Assembly: GCA_964244885.1 (NCBI GenBank)
Contig: CAXTKD010000005.1
Location: 142,284 to 206,283 of the forward strand
Length of the DNA stretch: 64,000 nt
Direction of reading: 5' to 3'
Source of the DNA: CAXTKD01 sp964244885
GTDB lineage: Bacteria > Pseudomonadota > Alphaproteobacteria > Sphingomonadales > Sphingomonadaceae
Shown: piece after piece, positions 15,988 to 24,706 of the stretch
How the letters are laid out: each line of letters starts with the position of its first letter
How positions within the stretch are numbered: position 1 is the first letter of the stretch
The notes under the pieces: model-generated
The model's database searches: none
What the model was told of the DNA's origin: nothing
Seen by the model: the letters and a program-made list of their open reading frames with translations, nothing else
Program-made: the position numbers and the translations under genes

Positions 15988-17376
15988 TCATTTGCCGATG
16001 CAGAAGCGGCCGAAGAGGGCATCGAGCATGTCCTCAACGCCGACTCGGCCGGTGATCTGGCCGAGGGCGCGGGCAGCGAGGCGGAGCTGCTCGGCGCGAA
16101 GGACGGGATCGGAGAGGTGGCCTGCTTCGGCGAGGCGGACGGCAGATCCGGCGAGGGCGAGGCGGTGGCGGTGCTGGGTGATGAGGGCGGACTCGGCGCG
16201 GGAGGCCTGGGCGGCCGCCCAGGCGGCGAGAGCGGCGCGGAGGGCGGGGAGGCCTTCGCCGGTTTTAGCGGAAACGCGGAGGGGCGGTGGGGGAGGAGAG
16301 GCCGTTCCCCTCTCCCCGGAAGGGGGAGGGAGCAGGCTTTTCACCCCCTCCCCCTTCCGGGGGGAGGGTTGGGGAGAGGGGTTGGGAGCTGGGCGTGAAG
16401 CACCGGCTTGATCAATCTTGTTTAGTACGACGATCGTGCGTCCCTCGACTTCGCTCGGGATGAGCGGGTCTGAAGAGGCATCAAGGATGTGAAGCACCAG
16501 ATCCGCCTCCGCCGTGTTGGCGCGGGCGCGGCGGATGCCTTCGGCCTCGATTGGGTCGGCGCTGTCACGTAGGCCGGCGGTGTCGAGTAGGGTGACGGGG
16601 ACGCCGGCGAGGGTCAGCGGGACCTCGATGATGTCGCGGGTGGTACCGGGAATAGCGGTGACGATCGCTGCCTCTCGGCCTGACAAGGCGTTGATAAGGC
16701 TCGACTTTCCGACATTCGGCTCGCCGATGACGGCGATCCTGAAACCGTCGCGCAGGCGCTCGCCGAGGCCGCCGTCGTCGAGCGCCGCTTCGATCTCGGC
16801 GAGGAGCGCGGCGAGATCGGGCGGGGCGCTGCCGGCGACATCGCCCTCGTCGGCGAAGTCGAGATGCGCTTCGGCGTCGGCCTGGAGCGCGAGCAGGCGG
16901 AGGTGCCAGCCTTCGACCCGGTCGCGCAACGCGCCGCCGGCCTGCGCCAGCGCCTGGCGGCGCTGCGCCTCGGTCTCGGCGGCGATCAGGTCGGCGAGCC
17001 CCTCGGCCTGCGTCAGGTCGAGCTTGCCGTTGTCGAAGGCGCGGCGACTGAACTCGCCGGGCTCGGCCAAGCGCAGGCCCTCGCGTTCGAGCGCCGCGAG
17101 GACGGCGGCGACCGTCGCGGCGCCGCCGTGGAGATGAAGCTCGGCGACATCCTCTCCTGTGAAGCTGTGCGGCGCGGGAAAGGACAGGATAAGCGCGCGA
17201 TCGAGGAGGTGGCCATCGTCGTACAGGTCAGCGAGAGTCGCGGCGCGCGGCTGCGGCAAGCGCCCGGCGAGACTCTCTAACGTTTTCAATGACTTGTCGC
17301 CGGACAGCCGAACCACCGCGACGCCGGCGGGGGGACGCCCCGACGACAGGGCGAAGATGGTGTCGCGATTCGGCAT
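15988..17376 (-). CDS. mnmE: tRNA modification GTPase MnmE (TrmE) with repeat-derived insertions
   Basis: GTPase partner of MnmG, 462 residues. N-terminal folate-binding domain (ALSSGRPPAGVAVVRLSG), then the inserted G domain: G1 GEPNVGKSS (about 218-226), G3 DTAGLRDS, G4 NKID (about 318-321) and G5 SAKTG (about 367). The C-terminal CIGK carries the catalytic cysteine. Between G4 and G5 is an unusual stretch (PNPSPQPSPRKGEG...PPPSGERG), encoded by a palindromic repeat, and a second repeat-like segment (IPSEVEGR) precedes G4. ATG 17376 matches the family start MPNRDTIFALSSG; an upstream ATG is less likely. Confidence 0.96.
   Translation of the reverse strand: MPNRDTIFALSSGRPPAGVAVVRLSGDKSLKTLESLAGRLPQPRAATLADLYDDGHLLDRALILSFPAPHSFTGEDVAELHLHGGAATVAAVLAALEREGLRLAEPGEFSRRAFDNGKLDLTQAEGLADLIAAETEAQRRQALAQAGGALRDRVEGWHLRLLALQADAEAHLDFADEGDVAGSAPPDLAALLAEIEAALDDGGLGERLRDGFRIAVIGEPNVGKSSLINALSGREAAIVTAIPGTTRDIIEVPLTLAGVPVTLLDTAGLRDSADPIEAEGIRRARANTAEADLVLHILDASSDPLIPSEVEGRTIVVLNKIDQAGASRPAPNPSPQPSPRKGEGVKSLLPPPSGERGTASPPPPPLRVSAKTGEGLPALRAALAAWAAAQASRAESALITQHRHRLALAGSAVRLAEAGHLSDPVLRAEQLRLAARALGQITGRVGVEDMLDALFGRFCIGK
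16307..16381. repeat. Family A palindromic repeat inside mnmE
   Basis: Arms at 16307-16330 and 16344-16381 (CCCCTCTCCCCGGAAGGGGG and complement) lie entirely in the MnmE reading frame, between the codons for NKID and SAKTG. The frame is preserved. Confidence 0.85.
16440..16463. repeat. Short repeat-like palindrome inside mnmE (family D)
   Basis: TCCCTCGACTTCGCTCGGGA is an imperfect palindrome of a type common between genes in related bacteria (from memory). Here it encodes IPSEVEGR just before the G4 motif of MnmE. No second copy was seen in this window. Confidence 0.5.
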
Positions 17377-17564
17377 GGTGCTTCCTAGCGCGGGATGGCG
17401 CGCCATGCATCGGCGGCGTAACATTATGAACCGCGCTGCGACGCGAAGCCTGAGCTCCGAATGCCGGATGTGCTCCGGGGCAGCTTCGTCGAGCCGAGGC
17501 TGGGGTAGGACCTTGTGCTGACTTAACTCACCCCGTGATGATCAAGCAACCTTGTGGCGGCGCA

Positions 17565-18413
17565 TCAGGGCAGCGCCGCCAGCCAGTTCAGGATCTCGCT
17601 CTGCAAGCGGATGCGCTTGCCCGACCAGCTGTGGTCGGTGGCGACGTGGATGGCGGTGACCTTGCCGCCGGCGGCGCGGACGGCGGCGACGAGGGGGTCG
17701 GTGTGGGCGGCGAGGCCGTCGTCCGAACTCAAGACGAGGAGCGGCAGCCTGGCGAGGCCGGGGGCGTCCTGCGCGAAGGTTGGGCCCGGGTGGGCGATGA
17801 GTTCGGCCGCCATGCTGTCGGCGGTGACGCCGGCGAGCGATTCGAGGCTCTCGCTCATGTCCTTGACGAGCGCGGCGCGCGTCATTTCCACCGGCAGCCT
17901 GGCCATGTCGGCGGAGGAGATCAGGATGGCGCCGGCGAGACCCTTGTCCCGCGCGGCGGTGGCGGCGGCGACCCAACCGCCCATGCTGTGGCCGGCGATG
18001 ACGAGGCGCGACGGGTTCACGCCAAGCGTCGCCGCGTTGGCGCGGAGGTAGGCGAGCACCGCGTGCGCGTCGGCGAGATTGCCCTGGAAACTGAACTTGC
18101 CGGGGCTGCCCCATGAGCCGCGATAGTTGAAGGTGATGGCGTTCCAGCCGGCGCGGCGGACGGCTTGCGCGAGGTCGAGGTTCTTCTCGTTGCCGGGGAG
18201 GCCGTGCAGGATGACGATTGTCGGGTGCGCGCCGGCGCCGGCGGCGAGGTAGGCGACGCCGTTGATCGCGACGCCGCCCGAGGGGATGTGAAGCACCTCC
18301 ATGCGCGGCGGGTTGGCGGCATCCTCGGGCGGGTCGGTGGCGATCGCCGGCGGGACGGGGGCGGCGGCGACGGCGAGCGCGGCGAAGGCCAGCAGAATCA
18401 GGTGCTTCATCAT
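17565..18413 (-). CDS. Secreted alpha/beta hydrolase
   Basis: Serine hydrolase of 282 residues with a signal peptide (MMKHLILLAFAALAVAAAPV). Visible features are the oxyanion motif LHGLPGNEKN, nucleophile elbow GHSMGG (S143), acid at D231/D232 (SSDDGLA) and catalytic H261 (TDHSW). This dipeptidyl-peptidase-like or acyl-hydrolase layout suits a periplasmic esterase or peptidase; substrate unknown. The 188-base gap to mnmE shows no further gene. It diverges from the outer-membrane protein at 18456. Confidence 0.88.
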   Translation of the reverse strand: MMKHLILLAFAALAVAAAPVPPAIATDPPEDAANPPRMEVLHIPSGGVAINGVAYLAAGAGAHPTIVILHGLPGNEKNLDLAQAVRRAGWNAITFNYRGSWGSPGKFSFQGNLADAHAVLAYLRANAATLGVNPSRLVIAGHSMGGWVAAATAARDKGLAGAILISSADMARLPVEMTRAALVKDMSESLESLAGVTADSMAAELIAHPGPTFAQDAPGLARLPLLVLSSDDGLAAHTDPLVAAVRAAGGKVTAIHVATDHSWSGKRIRLQSEILNWLAALP

Positions 18414-18455
18414 GTCTCCCTTGCCGCAACCACTTGGCGCGCCGATCGTAGCAGG

Positions 18456-19253
18456 ATGATGCGCGCTGCCAATCTGTTCTGGATGCTGCTGATCACCGCG
18501 AGTCCCGTGGCGGCGGACGAGCTGCGCGACTTCTGCCCGACGCGGCCGGGGCTCGGCACCAACGCCTGCATCGTCGATGCCTCGCACGCCGTCGCGGAGC
18601 TGTCGGCGGTCGACTGGACTCGGACGCGGGACAACGCGGCGACCGAGGATCGGACGCTGGCGGGCGACCTGCTGCTTCGGATCGGGCTGGGCGCGACGAC
18701 CGAATTGCAGCTTGGCTGGACACCGTTCGGGGTGGTGCGAACGCGCGACCGGCTGGCGGGGACGACAGCGACGCAGCACCGGATCGGCGACGTCACGCTG
18801 GGGCTGCGGCAGAACCTCGCCTCGCCCGACGGATCGGGATTTTCGGCGGCGGTGCAGCCGTTCGTGACGCTCCCCATCGGGCGTCAGCCGGTTGGCGACG
18901 GCGACTGGGGCGCGGGACTCGTCGTGCCGATCTCCTACGAACTGTCCGAGACGTGGAGCGTCGCGCTAACCTCCGAGGCCGATGCGGCTGTCGACTCGGA
19001 CGGGAATGGGCGGCATCTGGCGTGGAGCGCGATCGGCGGCGCGACCTACAAGCTGAGCGACAGCGTCAGCGCGACGATCGAGGCGGCGGCGCTGCGCGAC
19101 GATCCGGCGCGGCACGAGACGGAATGGCGCGGTGCGCTGTCGCTGGCGTGGCAGCCGAAGGACGGGCTGCAATTTGACGTGCAGGCGGTGGCGGGGCTCG
19201 ACCGCGACGCGCCCGATGTGGAGCTGATCGCCGGGCTGGCGCGGCGCTTCTAG
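18456..19253 (+). CDS. Putative outer-membrane beta-barrel protein (phenol MetA-like)
   Basis: 265 residues with a short signal peptide (NLFWMLLITASPVAA). The body consists of repeated amphipathic strands (TTELQLGWTPFGVVRTR, IGDVTLGLRQNL, WSVALTSEADAAVDSDG, ELIAGLARRF) and the terminal residue is F. This is the pattern of the transporter-like family around MetA of phenol degradation, but the assignment is by resemblance only. Two adjacent ATGs at 18456 and 18459 are both possible starts. Confidence 0.65.
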   Translation: MMRAANLFWMLLITASPVAADELRDFCPTRPGLGTNACIVDASHAVAELSAVDWTRTRDNAATEDRTLAGDLLLRIGLGATTELQLGWTPFGVVRTRDRLAGTTATQHRIGDVTLGLRQNLASPDGSGFSAAVQPFVTLPIGRQPVGDGDWGAGLVVPISYELSETWSVALTSEADAAVDSDGNGRHLAWSAIGGATYKLSDSVSATIEAAALRDDPARHETEWRGALSLAWQPKDGLQFDVQAVAGLDRDAPDVELIAGLARRF

Positions 19254-19259
19254 CGCTTT

Positions 19260-19502
19260 CTATTTCTTCGCGTCGCCGCCGGTCGCGGCGCTCCACATGG
19301 CGTTTCGCCATTGCTCGAAGCCCTCGGCCATGCCGGGCATCCAGCTGCGCGTCATCTTCTCGAAGTCGGCGGGGGTCAGGCCTTCGGTGACCACCGACTT
19401 CATCCGCTCGATGTAGAGGTCGTGGATCGGCGTCAGGTCGGGGAGGCCGAAGAAGGCGCGCGCCTCGGCCGGCGTACAGTCGATATCGAAGGTGACTTTC
19501 AT
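19260..19502 (-). CDS. Small conserved protein, probably DUF6489
   Basis: An 80-residue cytoplasmic protein: MKVTFDIDCTPAEARAFFGL start, IHDLYIERM middle and MPGMAEGFEQWRN toward the end. The CTPxEAR-FxGLPD pattern recurs in sphingomonad small proteins annotated as DUF6489 (from memory). No catalytic motif is seen. It converges on the upstream outer-membrane gene with only 6 bases between. Confidence 0.7.
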   Translation of the reverse strand: MKVTFDIDCTPAEARAFFGLPDLTPIHDLYIERMKSVVTEGLTPADFEKMTRSWMPGMAEGFEQWRNAMWSAATGGDAKK

Positions 19503-19553
19503 GGGGACGGCCCTCCTTGCCGGGCGAGCCTAGCAGGGGCTAGGCTGCTGTCC

Positions 19554-20003
19554 ATGCCCGCCGCAGCACTTGCCACCCCCGTTGGACGGCTGACCCTCGT
19601 CGAGGAGGGCGGCGCGATCGTCTCGGTGAGCTGGAAGAAGGGGCCGGAAGGCGAGGCGACGCCGCTGTTGAAGGAGGCGCTTCGGCAGATGCATGATTAT
19701 TTCGAGGGGAGGCGGAAGGACTTCGAACTTCCGCTGAAGCCTGCCGCGACGGAGGCCGAGCAGGCGGTGCGCGACGCGATGCTGGCGATCCCGGCGGGGT
19801 CGACGGCGAGCTACGGCGACATCGGCAAGGTGGCGGGGCTGCCAGCGCAGGCGGTAGGGCAGTTCTGCGCCAGGAATCGCCTGCCGATCATCGTGCCGTG
19901 CCACCGGGTGGTTGGCCTTCAGGTCTCGGGGCATTATTCGGGCGGCGGCGGGGCGGACAGCAAGCACTGGCTGCTGCGGCACGAGGGCGCGACACTCATT
20001 TGA
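19554..20003 (+). CDS. ogt: Methylated-DNA--protein-cysteine methyltransferase
   Basis: Suicide DNA-repair protein that removes alkyl groups from O6-guanine. The 149-residue protein has the active site PCHRVV with acceptor cysteine C116, the DNA-binding helix segment SYGDIGKVAGLPAQAVGQ, and a short N-terminal domain with TPVGRLTLVE. The family usually reads RAVGxAxxxNP; here it is QAVGQFCARNRLP. The gene appears to head a run with the dienelactone hydrolase and acetyltransferase genes. Confidence 0.92.
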   Translation: MPAAALATPVGRLTLVEEGGAIVSVSWKKGPEGEATPLLKEALRQMHDYFEGRRKDFELPLKPAATEAEQAVRDAMLAIPAGSTASYGDIGKVAGLPAQAVGQFCARNRLPIIVPCHRVVGLQVSGHYSGGGGADSKHWLLRHEGATLI

Positions 20004-20014
20004 AGGATCAAGGC

Positions 20015-20713
20015 ATGGGCGAGTGGATCGAGGTCGAGGCGCTGGACAATCCTGGCGACGGGGCGGGCGCATTCCGCGGTTATCTGGCGGGTAACGGCGG
20101 GCCGGGAATCGTCGTCGTGCAGGAGATCTTCGGAGTCAACGCCGGCATCCGCGCGATGTGCGACGACTGGGCGGCAAAGGGCTTCACCGCCTTCGCGCCC
20201 GACCTGTTCTGGCGGATCGAGCCGGGACTCGACATCAGCGACAAGAGCGAAGCCGAGTGGAAGACCGCGTTCGGCTACATGCAGAAGTTCGACATCGACG
20301 CCGGGCTGCGCGACATCGAGGCGTCGATCCGGGCGCTCCGGGCGCGCGGGCATGAGAAGGTCGGAGTCGTCGGCTATTGCCTCGGCGGGCGGGTCGCCTT
20401 CCTCGCGGCGACCCGGACCGACGCCGACGCCAGCGTCTCCTACTACGGCGGCGGCATCGACGGACTGATGGGCGAGGCGCACGCGATCGCGCGGCCGCTG
20501 ATGATCCACCTCGCGGTCGAGGACGAGTATATCGACAAGGCGGCGCAGGCGACGGTCCACGCGGCGCTCGACGATCATCCCAGGGTGACGATCCACGACT
20601 ATCCCGGCGTCCAGCACGCCTTCGCGCGGGTCGACGGGGTCCACCGCGACGAGGATTCGGCGAACCTCGCGGACGGCCGGACCCTCTGGTTCTTCAAGGA
20701 ATATCTCGGCTGA
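20015..20713 (+). CDS. Dienelactone hydrolase family protein
   Basis: Alpha/beta hydrolase of 232 residues with a cysteine nucleophile: C122 in GYCLGGR, D170 (VEDEY) and H201 (VQHAF), plus VVVQEIFGVN near the N terminus. These are hallmarks of the carboxymethylenebutenolidase group; the natural substrate may be a housekeeping ester or lactone rather than an aromatic-degradation product. ATG 20015 follows AAGG. The stop overlaps the next start (TGATG). Confidence 0.92.
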   Translation: MGEWIEVEALDNPGDGAGAFRGYLAGNGGPGIVVVQEIFGVNAGIRAMCDDWAAKGFTAFAPDLFWRIEPGLDISDKSEAEWKTAFGYMQKFDIDAGLRDIEASIRALRARGHEKVGVVGYCLGGRVAFLAATRTDADASVSYYGGGIDGLMGEAHAIARPLMIHLAVEDEYIDKAAQATVHAALDDHPRVTIHDYPGVQHAFARVDGVHRDEDSANLADGRTLWFFKEYLG

Positions 20714-21201
20714 TGTTCATCCGGCCGGCGGGGGACGGCGACCTCGGCGGGCTGCTGACGGTCACCAACCATGCCATCCTGACCTCGACCGCGCTGTTCG
20801 ACTACGAGCCGCGCACCCCGCAGGCGCAGGCGGAGTGGCTGGACCTCAAACGCGCCGAGGGCTGGCCGGTGCTGGTCGCGGAGGACGAGGGGCAGTTCCT
20901 CGGCTTCGCGAGCTTCGGCCCGTTCCGCCGCTGGCCGGCCTACCAGCACAGCGTCGAGCATTCCCTCTACGTCGCGGACGGGGCTCAGCGGCGCGGGATT
21001 GGACGGGCGCTCCTCGAGGCGCTGATCGAGGAGGCCGGGCGGCGGGGGCTCCACACGATGATCGGCGGGATCGAGGCGGGCAATGCGGCGAGCCTCGCGC
21101 TCCACGCGGCGCTTGGCTTCGCCGAGGTCGGGCGGCTGCCTCAGGTCGGCTGGAAGTTCGAGCGCTGGCTCGATCTGGTGTTCATGCAGAGGATGTTGTG
21201 A
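20713..21201 (+). CDS. GNAT family N-acetyltransferase (phosphinothricin acetyltransferase-like)
   Basis: 162 residues. Motif A of the acetyl-CoA site is seen as QRRGIGRALL, with GGIEAGNAASLALHAALGF after it. The N-terminal DYEPRTPQAQAEWL and the VEHSLYV segment resemble Pat/MddA-type enzymes that acetylate phosphinothricin or methionine sulfoximine. It overlaps both neighbours by 1-3 bases, so it is translated as part of an operon. Confidence 0.88.
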   Translation: MFIRPAGDGDLGGLLTVTNHAILTSTALFDYEPRTPQAQAEWLDLKRAEGWPVLVAEDEGQFLGFASFGPFRRWPAYQHSVEHSLYVADGAQRRGIGRALLEALIEEAGRRGLHTMIGGIEAGNAASLALHAALGFAEVGRLPQVGWKFERWLDLVFMQRML

Positions 21202-22175
21202 TGGCGCGTGCCGCGAGACTGACCCGCACCGGCGGGCCGGAGGTGATCGAGTTCGCCGATGTCGAGGTCGGCGCTCCGGGAGCCGGCGAGCTCAGGCTGC
21301 GGCATACCGCGGTCGGGCTCAACTTCATCGACACCTACCATCGCTCGGGCCTCTACCCGATGGCGATGCCGAGCGGGCTGGGCCTAGAGGCGGCGGGCGT
21401 CGTCGAGGCGGCCGGCGCGGGGGTCGAGGGGTTCGCGGCGGGCGACCGGGTGGCCTATGGCTCGGGGCCGATCGGCGCCTATGCGACGCACCGGCTGATC
21501 GCCGCGTCGCAGGTGGTGGCGCTGCCCGACGCGATCGACGACCGCACGGCGGCGGCGGCGATGCTCAAGGGCTCGACCGCCGAATTCCTGATCGAGCGCT
21601 GCGCCGAGGTGCGGGCGGGCGAGACCGTGCTGGTGCACGCCGCGGCGGGCGGGGTCGGAGGGCTGCTGGTGCAATGGGCGAAGGGCGTCGGCGCCTGCGT
21701 GATCGCGGTGGTCGGCTCGGACGCAAAGGCCGAAATCGCGCGCGGCCACGGTGCGGACCATGTGATCGTCGGCGAGTCGGAAGGGCTGGCGGCGAAAGTC
21801 GCCGAGCTCACCGGCGGCGCCCGGGTGCGGGTGGTGTTCGACGGCATCGGCAAGGCGACCTGGGAGGCGTCGCTCGACTGCCTCCAGCGGCGCGGGTTGA
21901 TCGTCAGCTACGGCAACGCCTCAGGCCCGGTCGACGGCGTCAACCTTGGCGTGCTGGCGCGCAAGGGCTCGCTGTTCGCGACGCGGCCGACGATGTTCGA
22001 CTATTATTCGACCCCCGAGGAGCGGCGCGCCGGAGCGGAGCGGCTGTTCGCGATGATCCAGAGCGGCAAGCTCAGGGTGAGTGGCGACCAGAGCTATGCG
22101 CTGGAGGACGCGGCGAAGGCGCATGCGGACCTGGAGGCGCGGAAGACGACGGGGGCGACGGTGTTGATTCCCTAG
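21201..22175 (+). CDS. Quinone oxidoreductase (NADPH, zeta-crystallin type)
   Basis: Zinc-free medium-chain dehydrogenase/reductase, 324 residues. It has NFIDTYHRSGLYP, the nucleotide motif AAAGGVGGLL (147-156), and a C-terminal YYSTPEERRAGA segment typical of the QOR family. Such enzymes reduce quinones with NADPH. The ATG shares one base with the upstream stop. A palindromic repeat follows and likely ends transcription. Confidence 0.92.
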   Translation: MARAARLTRTGGPEVIEFADVEVGAPGAGELRLRHTAVGLNFIDTYHRSGLYPMAMPSGLGLEAAGVVEAAGAGVEGFAAGDRVAYGSGPIGAYATHRLIAASQVVALPDAIDDRTAAAAMLKGSTAEFLIERCAEVRAGETVLVHAAAGGVGGLLVQWAKGVGACVIAVVGSDAKAEIARGHGADHVIVGESEGLAAKVAELTGGARVRVVFDGIGKATWEASLDCLQRRGLIVSYGNASGPVDGVNLGVLARKGSLFATRPTMFDYYSTPEERRAGAERLFAMIQSGKLRVSGDQSYALEDAAKAHADLEARKTTGATVLIP

Positions 22176-22177
22176 TT

Positions 22178-22302
22178 CCTCTCCCGCTTGCGGGAGAGGT
22201 TAGGTGAGGGTGTGTCGCGCGTCAGCGCGACGAACCGAAAGATAGACACCCTCACCCCGCTCGCCTGCCGGCGAGTCGCCCTCTCCCGCAAGCGGGCGAG
22301 GG
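22178..22302. repeat. GC-rich composite palindrome between convergent genes
   Basis: An outer pair (CCTCTCCCGCTTGCGGGAGA near 22178, with CTCTCCCGCAAGCGGGCGAG near 22281) and inner complementary segments (GGTGAGGGTGT and ACACCCTCACC). It fills the gap between the quinone reductase and TerC genes. Related in style to family A but different in core sequence. Confidence 0.8.
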
Positions 22303-22337
22303 ATTTGGCGACAATCGGAATGCCAGCGCTCCTCCGG

Positions 22338-22991
22338 TCAGCCCCCGAACAGCCCCATCGCGTGCGGGCCGACTTCGTGCCAGCCTTCCCAGATCATCTT
22401 GCCGGCGACGTAGACGATGACGACGAGGCCGACGTAGGCGATCCAGCGGTAGCGTTCGATGTACTTGGCGATGACGTTGGCGGCGATTCCCATCAGCGCG
22501 ACCGACAGCAGGAGGCCGATGACGAGGATGCCGGGGTGCTCGCGCGCAGCACCCGCGACCGCCAGCACGTTGTCGAGGCTCATGCTGACGTCGGCGATGG
22601 CGACGCCCCAGGCGGCGGCGGCGAAGGTCTTGGCGGGCTTGAGGCCGTCCTCGATCGCGTCGCTGGTGTGCGGGACGCTCAGGTCGCGCCACATCTTCCA
22701 GCTGACCCAGGCCAGCAGTAGGCCGCCCGCGAACACCAGGCCGGTGATCTGCATCAGCTGGGTGACAAGCAGCGCGAAGACGATGCGGAGCGCCAGCGCG
22801 GCGAAGATGCCGATCATGATGACGCGCTTCCGCTGCTCGACCGGAAGCCCCGCGGCGAGCGCGCCGACGACGATGGCGTTGTCGCCCGCCAGCATGATGT
22901 CGATCATCAGCACCTGCCCGAATGCGGCGAGCGCCGCCGGGCTGCCGATGTTCGAGAAGTCGTTGACGATCGCGGCCCAGATGTCGGTCAT
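22338..22991 (-). CDS. TerC/YjbE family integral membrane protein
   Basis: 217 residues with about seven hydrophobic segments. The acidic membrane motifs IDIMLAGDNAIVVGAL (D31, D37) and ADVSMSLDNVLAVAG are diagnostic of TerC-like metal exporters. The family includes manganese exporters that protect exoenzymes or act against metal stress; no riboswitch such as yybP-ykoY was seen upstream. It is a single-gene unit. Confidence 0.9.
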   Translation of the reverse strand: MTDIWAAIVNDFSNIGSPAALAAFGQVLMIDIMLAGDNAIVVGALAAGLPVEQRKRVIMIGIFAALALRIVFALLVTQLMQITGLVFAGGLLLAWVSWKMWRDLSVPHTSDAIEDGLKPAKTFAAAAWGVAIADVSMSLDNVLAVAGAAREHPGILVIGLLLSVALMGIAANVIAKYIERYRWIAYVGLVVIVYVAGKMIWEGWHEVGPHAMGLFGG

Positions 22992-23047
22992 GCGGCGCTA
23001 GATGCGGCGTGGTGTCGCGGGTTGCAAGGGAGGGACGGCAATTTCGG

Positions 23048-23842
23048 CTATGGCTCCGGACGAACCGAGGAAATGTCGTTCTTGAGGCCGACCGGGATGA
23101 GCGAGTCCTGGCTCGCGCCGACGATCACGCATTTGCCGGCGAAATGCACCTTGTCGCACAGCTGCCAGCGCTTCTTGCCCTTGATGACGACCGAGCCCGT
23201 GGTGTTGCGGAAGTTGTAGGTCTCGAGATCCTCGACCGAAGCCGCGATTTCGGGCGTGTGCCGGCCTTCGAACTTCGCCTTGCTGTAGAGAACGATCGTG
23301 TCTGTGGGCGGGGGCGGTGGTGGGGGCGGCGATGGCGGCGGCGGGGGTGGCGGCGGCGGCGGAGGCGGGGGCGGGGGCGGGGGAGCCTGGACCGGCTTCG
23401 GCGGCGCGGCGCGCCCCGGCTGAATGGCGAGCGCCTTGCCGATGCAGGCCATGCGCCCCTCGATCACGCGCAGGTCCATGCCGCCGCACGGCGACACGTC
23501 GAGCCTGGAATCGACATCGTCGCCGTTGTCGGCGGCGCAGGTCGCGTTGATCGTCATGCCGCTGATCTCGACGAAGGAGCAGCCCTGCGCCCGAAGGCTC
23601 GTCCGGATGCCCTCGCTCTCGGCCGCCGACAGCCGCGCCATGACGGGCGGCGGCGCGACGACGGGCGGTGGGGCGGCGGCAGGTGGGGGCGGAGGCGCGA
23701 CCGGAGCGGGCGCGGGCGGCGGCGATGGCGGAGCGGGAACGGGATTGGGGGTCGGCGCCTCGGCAGGCGGAGTTTGCGCCGCGATCGGACCGCCCGCGAG
23801 AGCGAGGCCCAGGAACGCCATGCCCAGAATGCGCCGCTTCAT
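23048..23842 (-). CDS. Secreted proline-rich protein with C-terminal beta/gamma-crystallin-like domain
   Basis: 264 residues. After a signal peptide (ILGMAFLGLALAGGPIAAQ) come a first proline-rich linker, a small domain (residues ~70-135) with three to four cysteines, a long polyproline tract, and a C-terminal domain. That domain (IVLYSKAKFEGRHTPE, YNFRNTTGSVVIKGKKRW, then CDKVHFAGKCVIVG) resembles beta/gamma-crystallin or peptidase-inhibitor I36 folds. It is probably periplasmic or surface exposed. The tract is coded by repeated GGC/GGN codons at 23302-23392 (complement) and is prone to slippage. Confidence 0.7.
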   Translation of the reverse strand: MKRRILGMAFLGLALAGGPIAAQTPPAEAPTPNPVPAPPSPPPAPAPVAPPPPPAAAPPPVVAPPPVMARLSAAESEGIRTSLRAQGCSFVEISGMTINATCAADNGDDVDSRLDVSPCGGMDLRVIEGRMACIGKALAIQPGRAAPPKPVQAPPPPPPPPPPPPPPPPPSPPPPPPPPTDTIVLYSKAKFEGRHTPEIAASVEDLETYNFRNTTGSVVIKGKKRWQLCDKVHFAGKCVIVGASQDSLIPVGLKNDISSVRPEP

Positions 23843-23931
23843 GTTGCCCCCTCGTTTCGGCCCCGTCCGAGAATTTGGCAGCTTTCGCGGCGGAGGTCTA
23901 GAGAGCGGCGGCCTCGCGAAGCAGCCCGGAC

Positions 23932-24645
23932 TCAGGGCTTGGCGGGCTTGACCAGCTCGACATAGAGCCAGCCGCGCAGCGCCGACAGCGCGGGCGTCTT
24001 CATGATCACCTTCTCGTAGAGGCTGGCGACGAAGAACAGCGGGCCGCTGCGCTGGAACATCGATGGATATTGCGACAGGCGGTCGAAGCGCTCGATCGCG
24101 AAGCCCGCCTTTCTGGCGTGGCGCGCGACCTGGCGGCGATCGTTGGTGCGGTAGGCGGTGGGGAAGACATCGACCTCGTCGCGGCCCTCGAATTTCCGCA
24201 CGATCGCGCCGTGCAGCCGGTTGGGGGTGAGGCGCGAGACGATCGAGACATAGTCCCAGCGGTTGGCGGTGAGGAAAATCCAGCGGCCGCCGGGCTTCAG
24301 CACGCGCCAGCTCTCGGCATAGATCGCGTCGGGATCGACGACATGCTCCATCACCGAGCGCGAGTAGACAAGGTCGACGCTGGCGTCGGCGAGCGGCAAG
24401 TGCGCGAGGTCGCACTGGTGGAGCTCGAGGTCGGCGTGGGGCTCCAAGGGGACGACGTCGACTCCGATGAGCTTCGCGCCCTTGCCTTCGAGCTCGCGGA
24501 GCGTCGGGGCGGTGTAGCCGCAGCCGGCGTCCAGGACGGTCATGCCGGGGGTGACGAGCGCGGCGAGGCGGTCGCGGAGGAGCTGATAGGGGTGGGTCTC
24601 GTGGCGCCAGAAGCGCTCGAAGGTCCAGTCGAGGAGCGAGGGCAT
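23932..24645 (-). CDS. Class I SAM-dependent methyltransferase
   Basis: 237 residues. Motif I VLDAGCGYTAPTL, motif II IGVDVVPLEPH, the DLVYSRSVMEHV loop, and WRVLKPGGRWIF (post-motif) define a Rossmann methyltransferase of the type seen in lipid, quinone or sugar modification. A hydrophobic C-terminal segment (GPLFFVASLYEKVIM) suggests membrane contact. The start ATG 24645 is chosen because the longer reading adds low-complexity residues. It follows rho on the same strand. Confidence 0.82.
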   Translation of the reverse strand: MPSLLDWTFERFWRHETHPYQLLRDRLAALVTPGMTVLDAGCGYTAPTLRELEGKGAKLIGVDVVPLEPHADLELHQCDLAHLPLADASVDLVYSRSVMEHVVDPDAIYAESWRVLKPGGRWIFLTANRWDYVSIVSRLTPNRLHGAIVRKFEGRDEVDVFPTAYRTNDRRQVARHARKAGFAIERFDRLSQYPSMFQRSGPLFFVASLYEKVIMKTPALSALRGWLYVELVKPAKP

Positions 24646-24706
24646 CAGCGGGTGTGGCGCTTGCGAGTGGTCGTCATGGGGAGAGGTATAAGGGGGAGTG
24701 AAGGCA

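Noticed and set aside
23302..23392. Polyproline-coding tract as a tandem repeat array or CRISPR
   Set aside because: It is a simple codon run in a real gene, without spacers or regular units.
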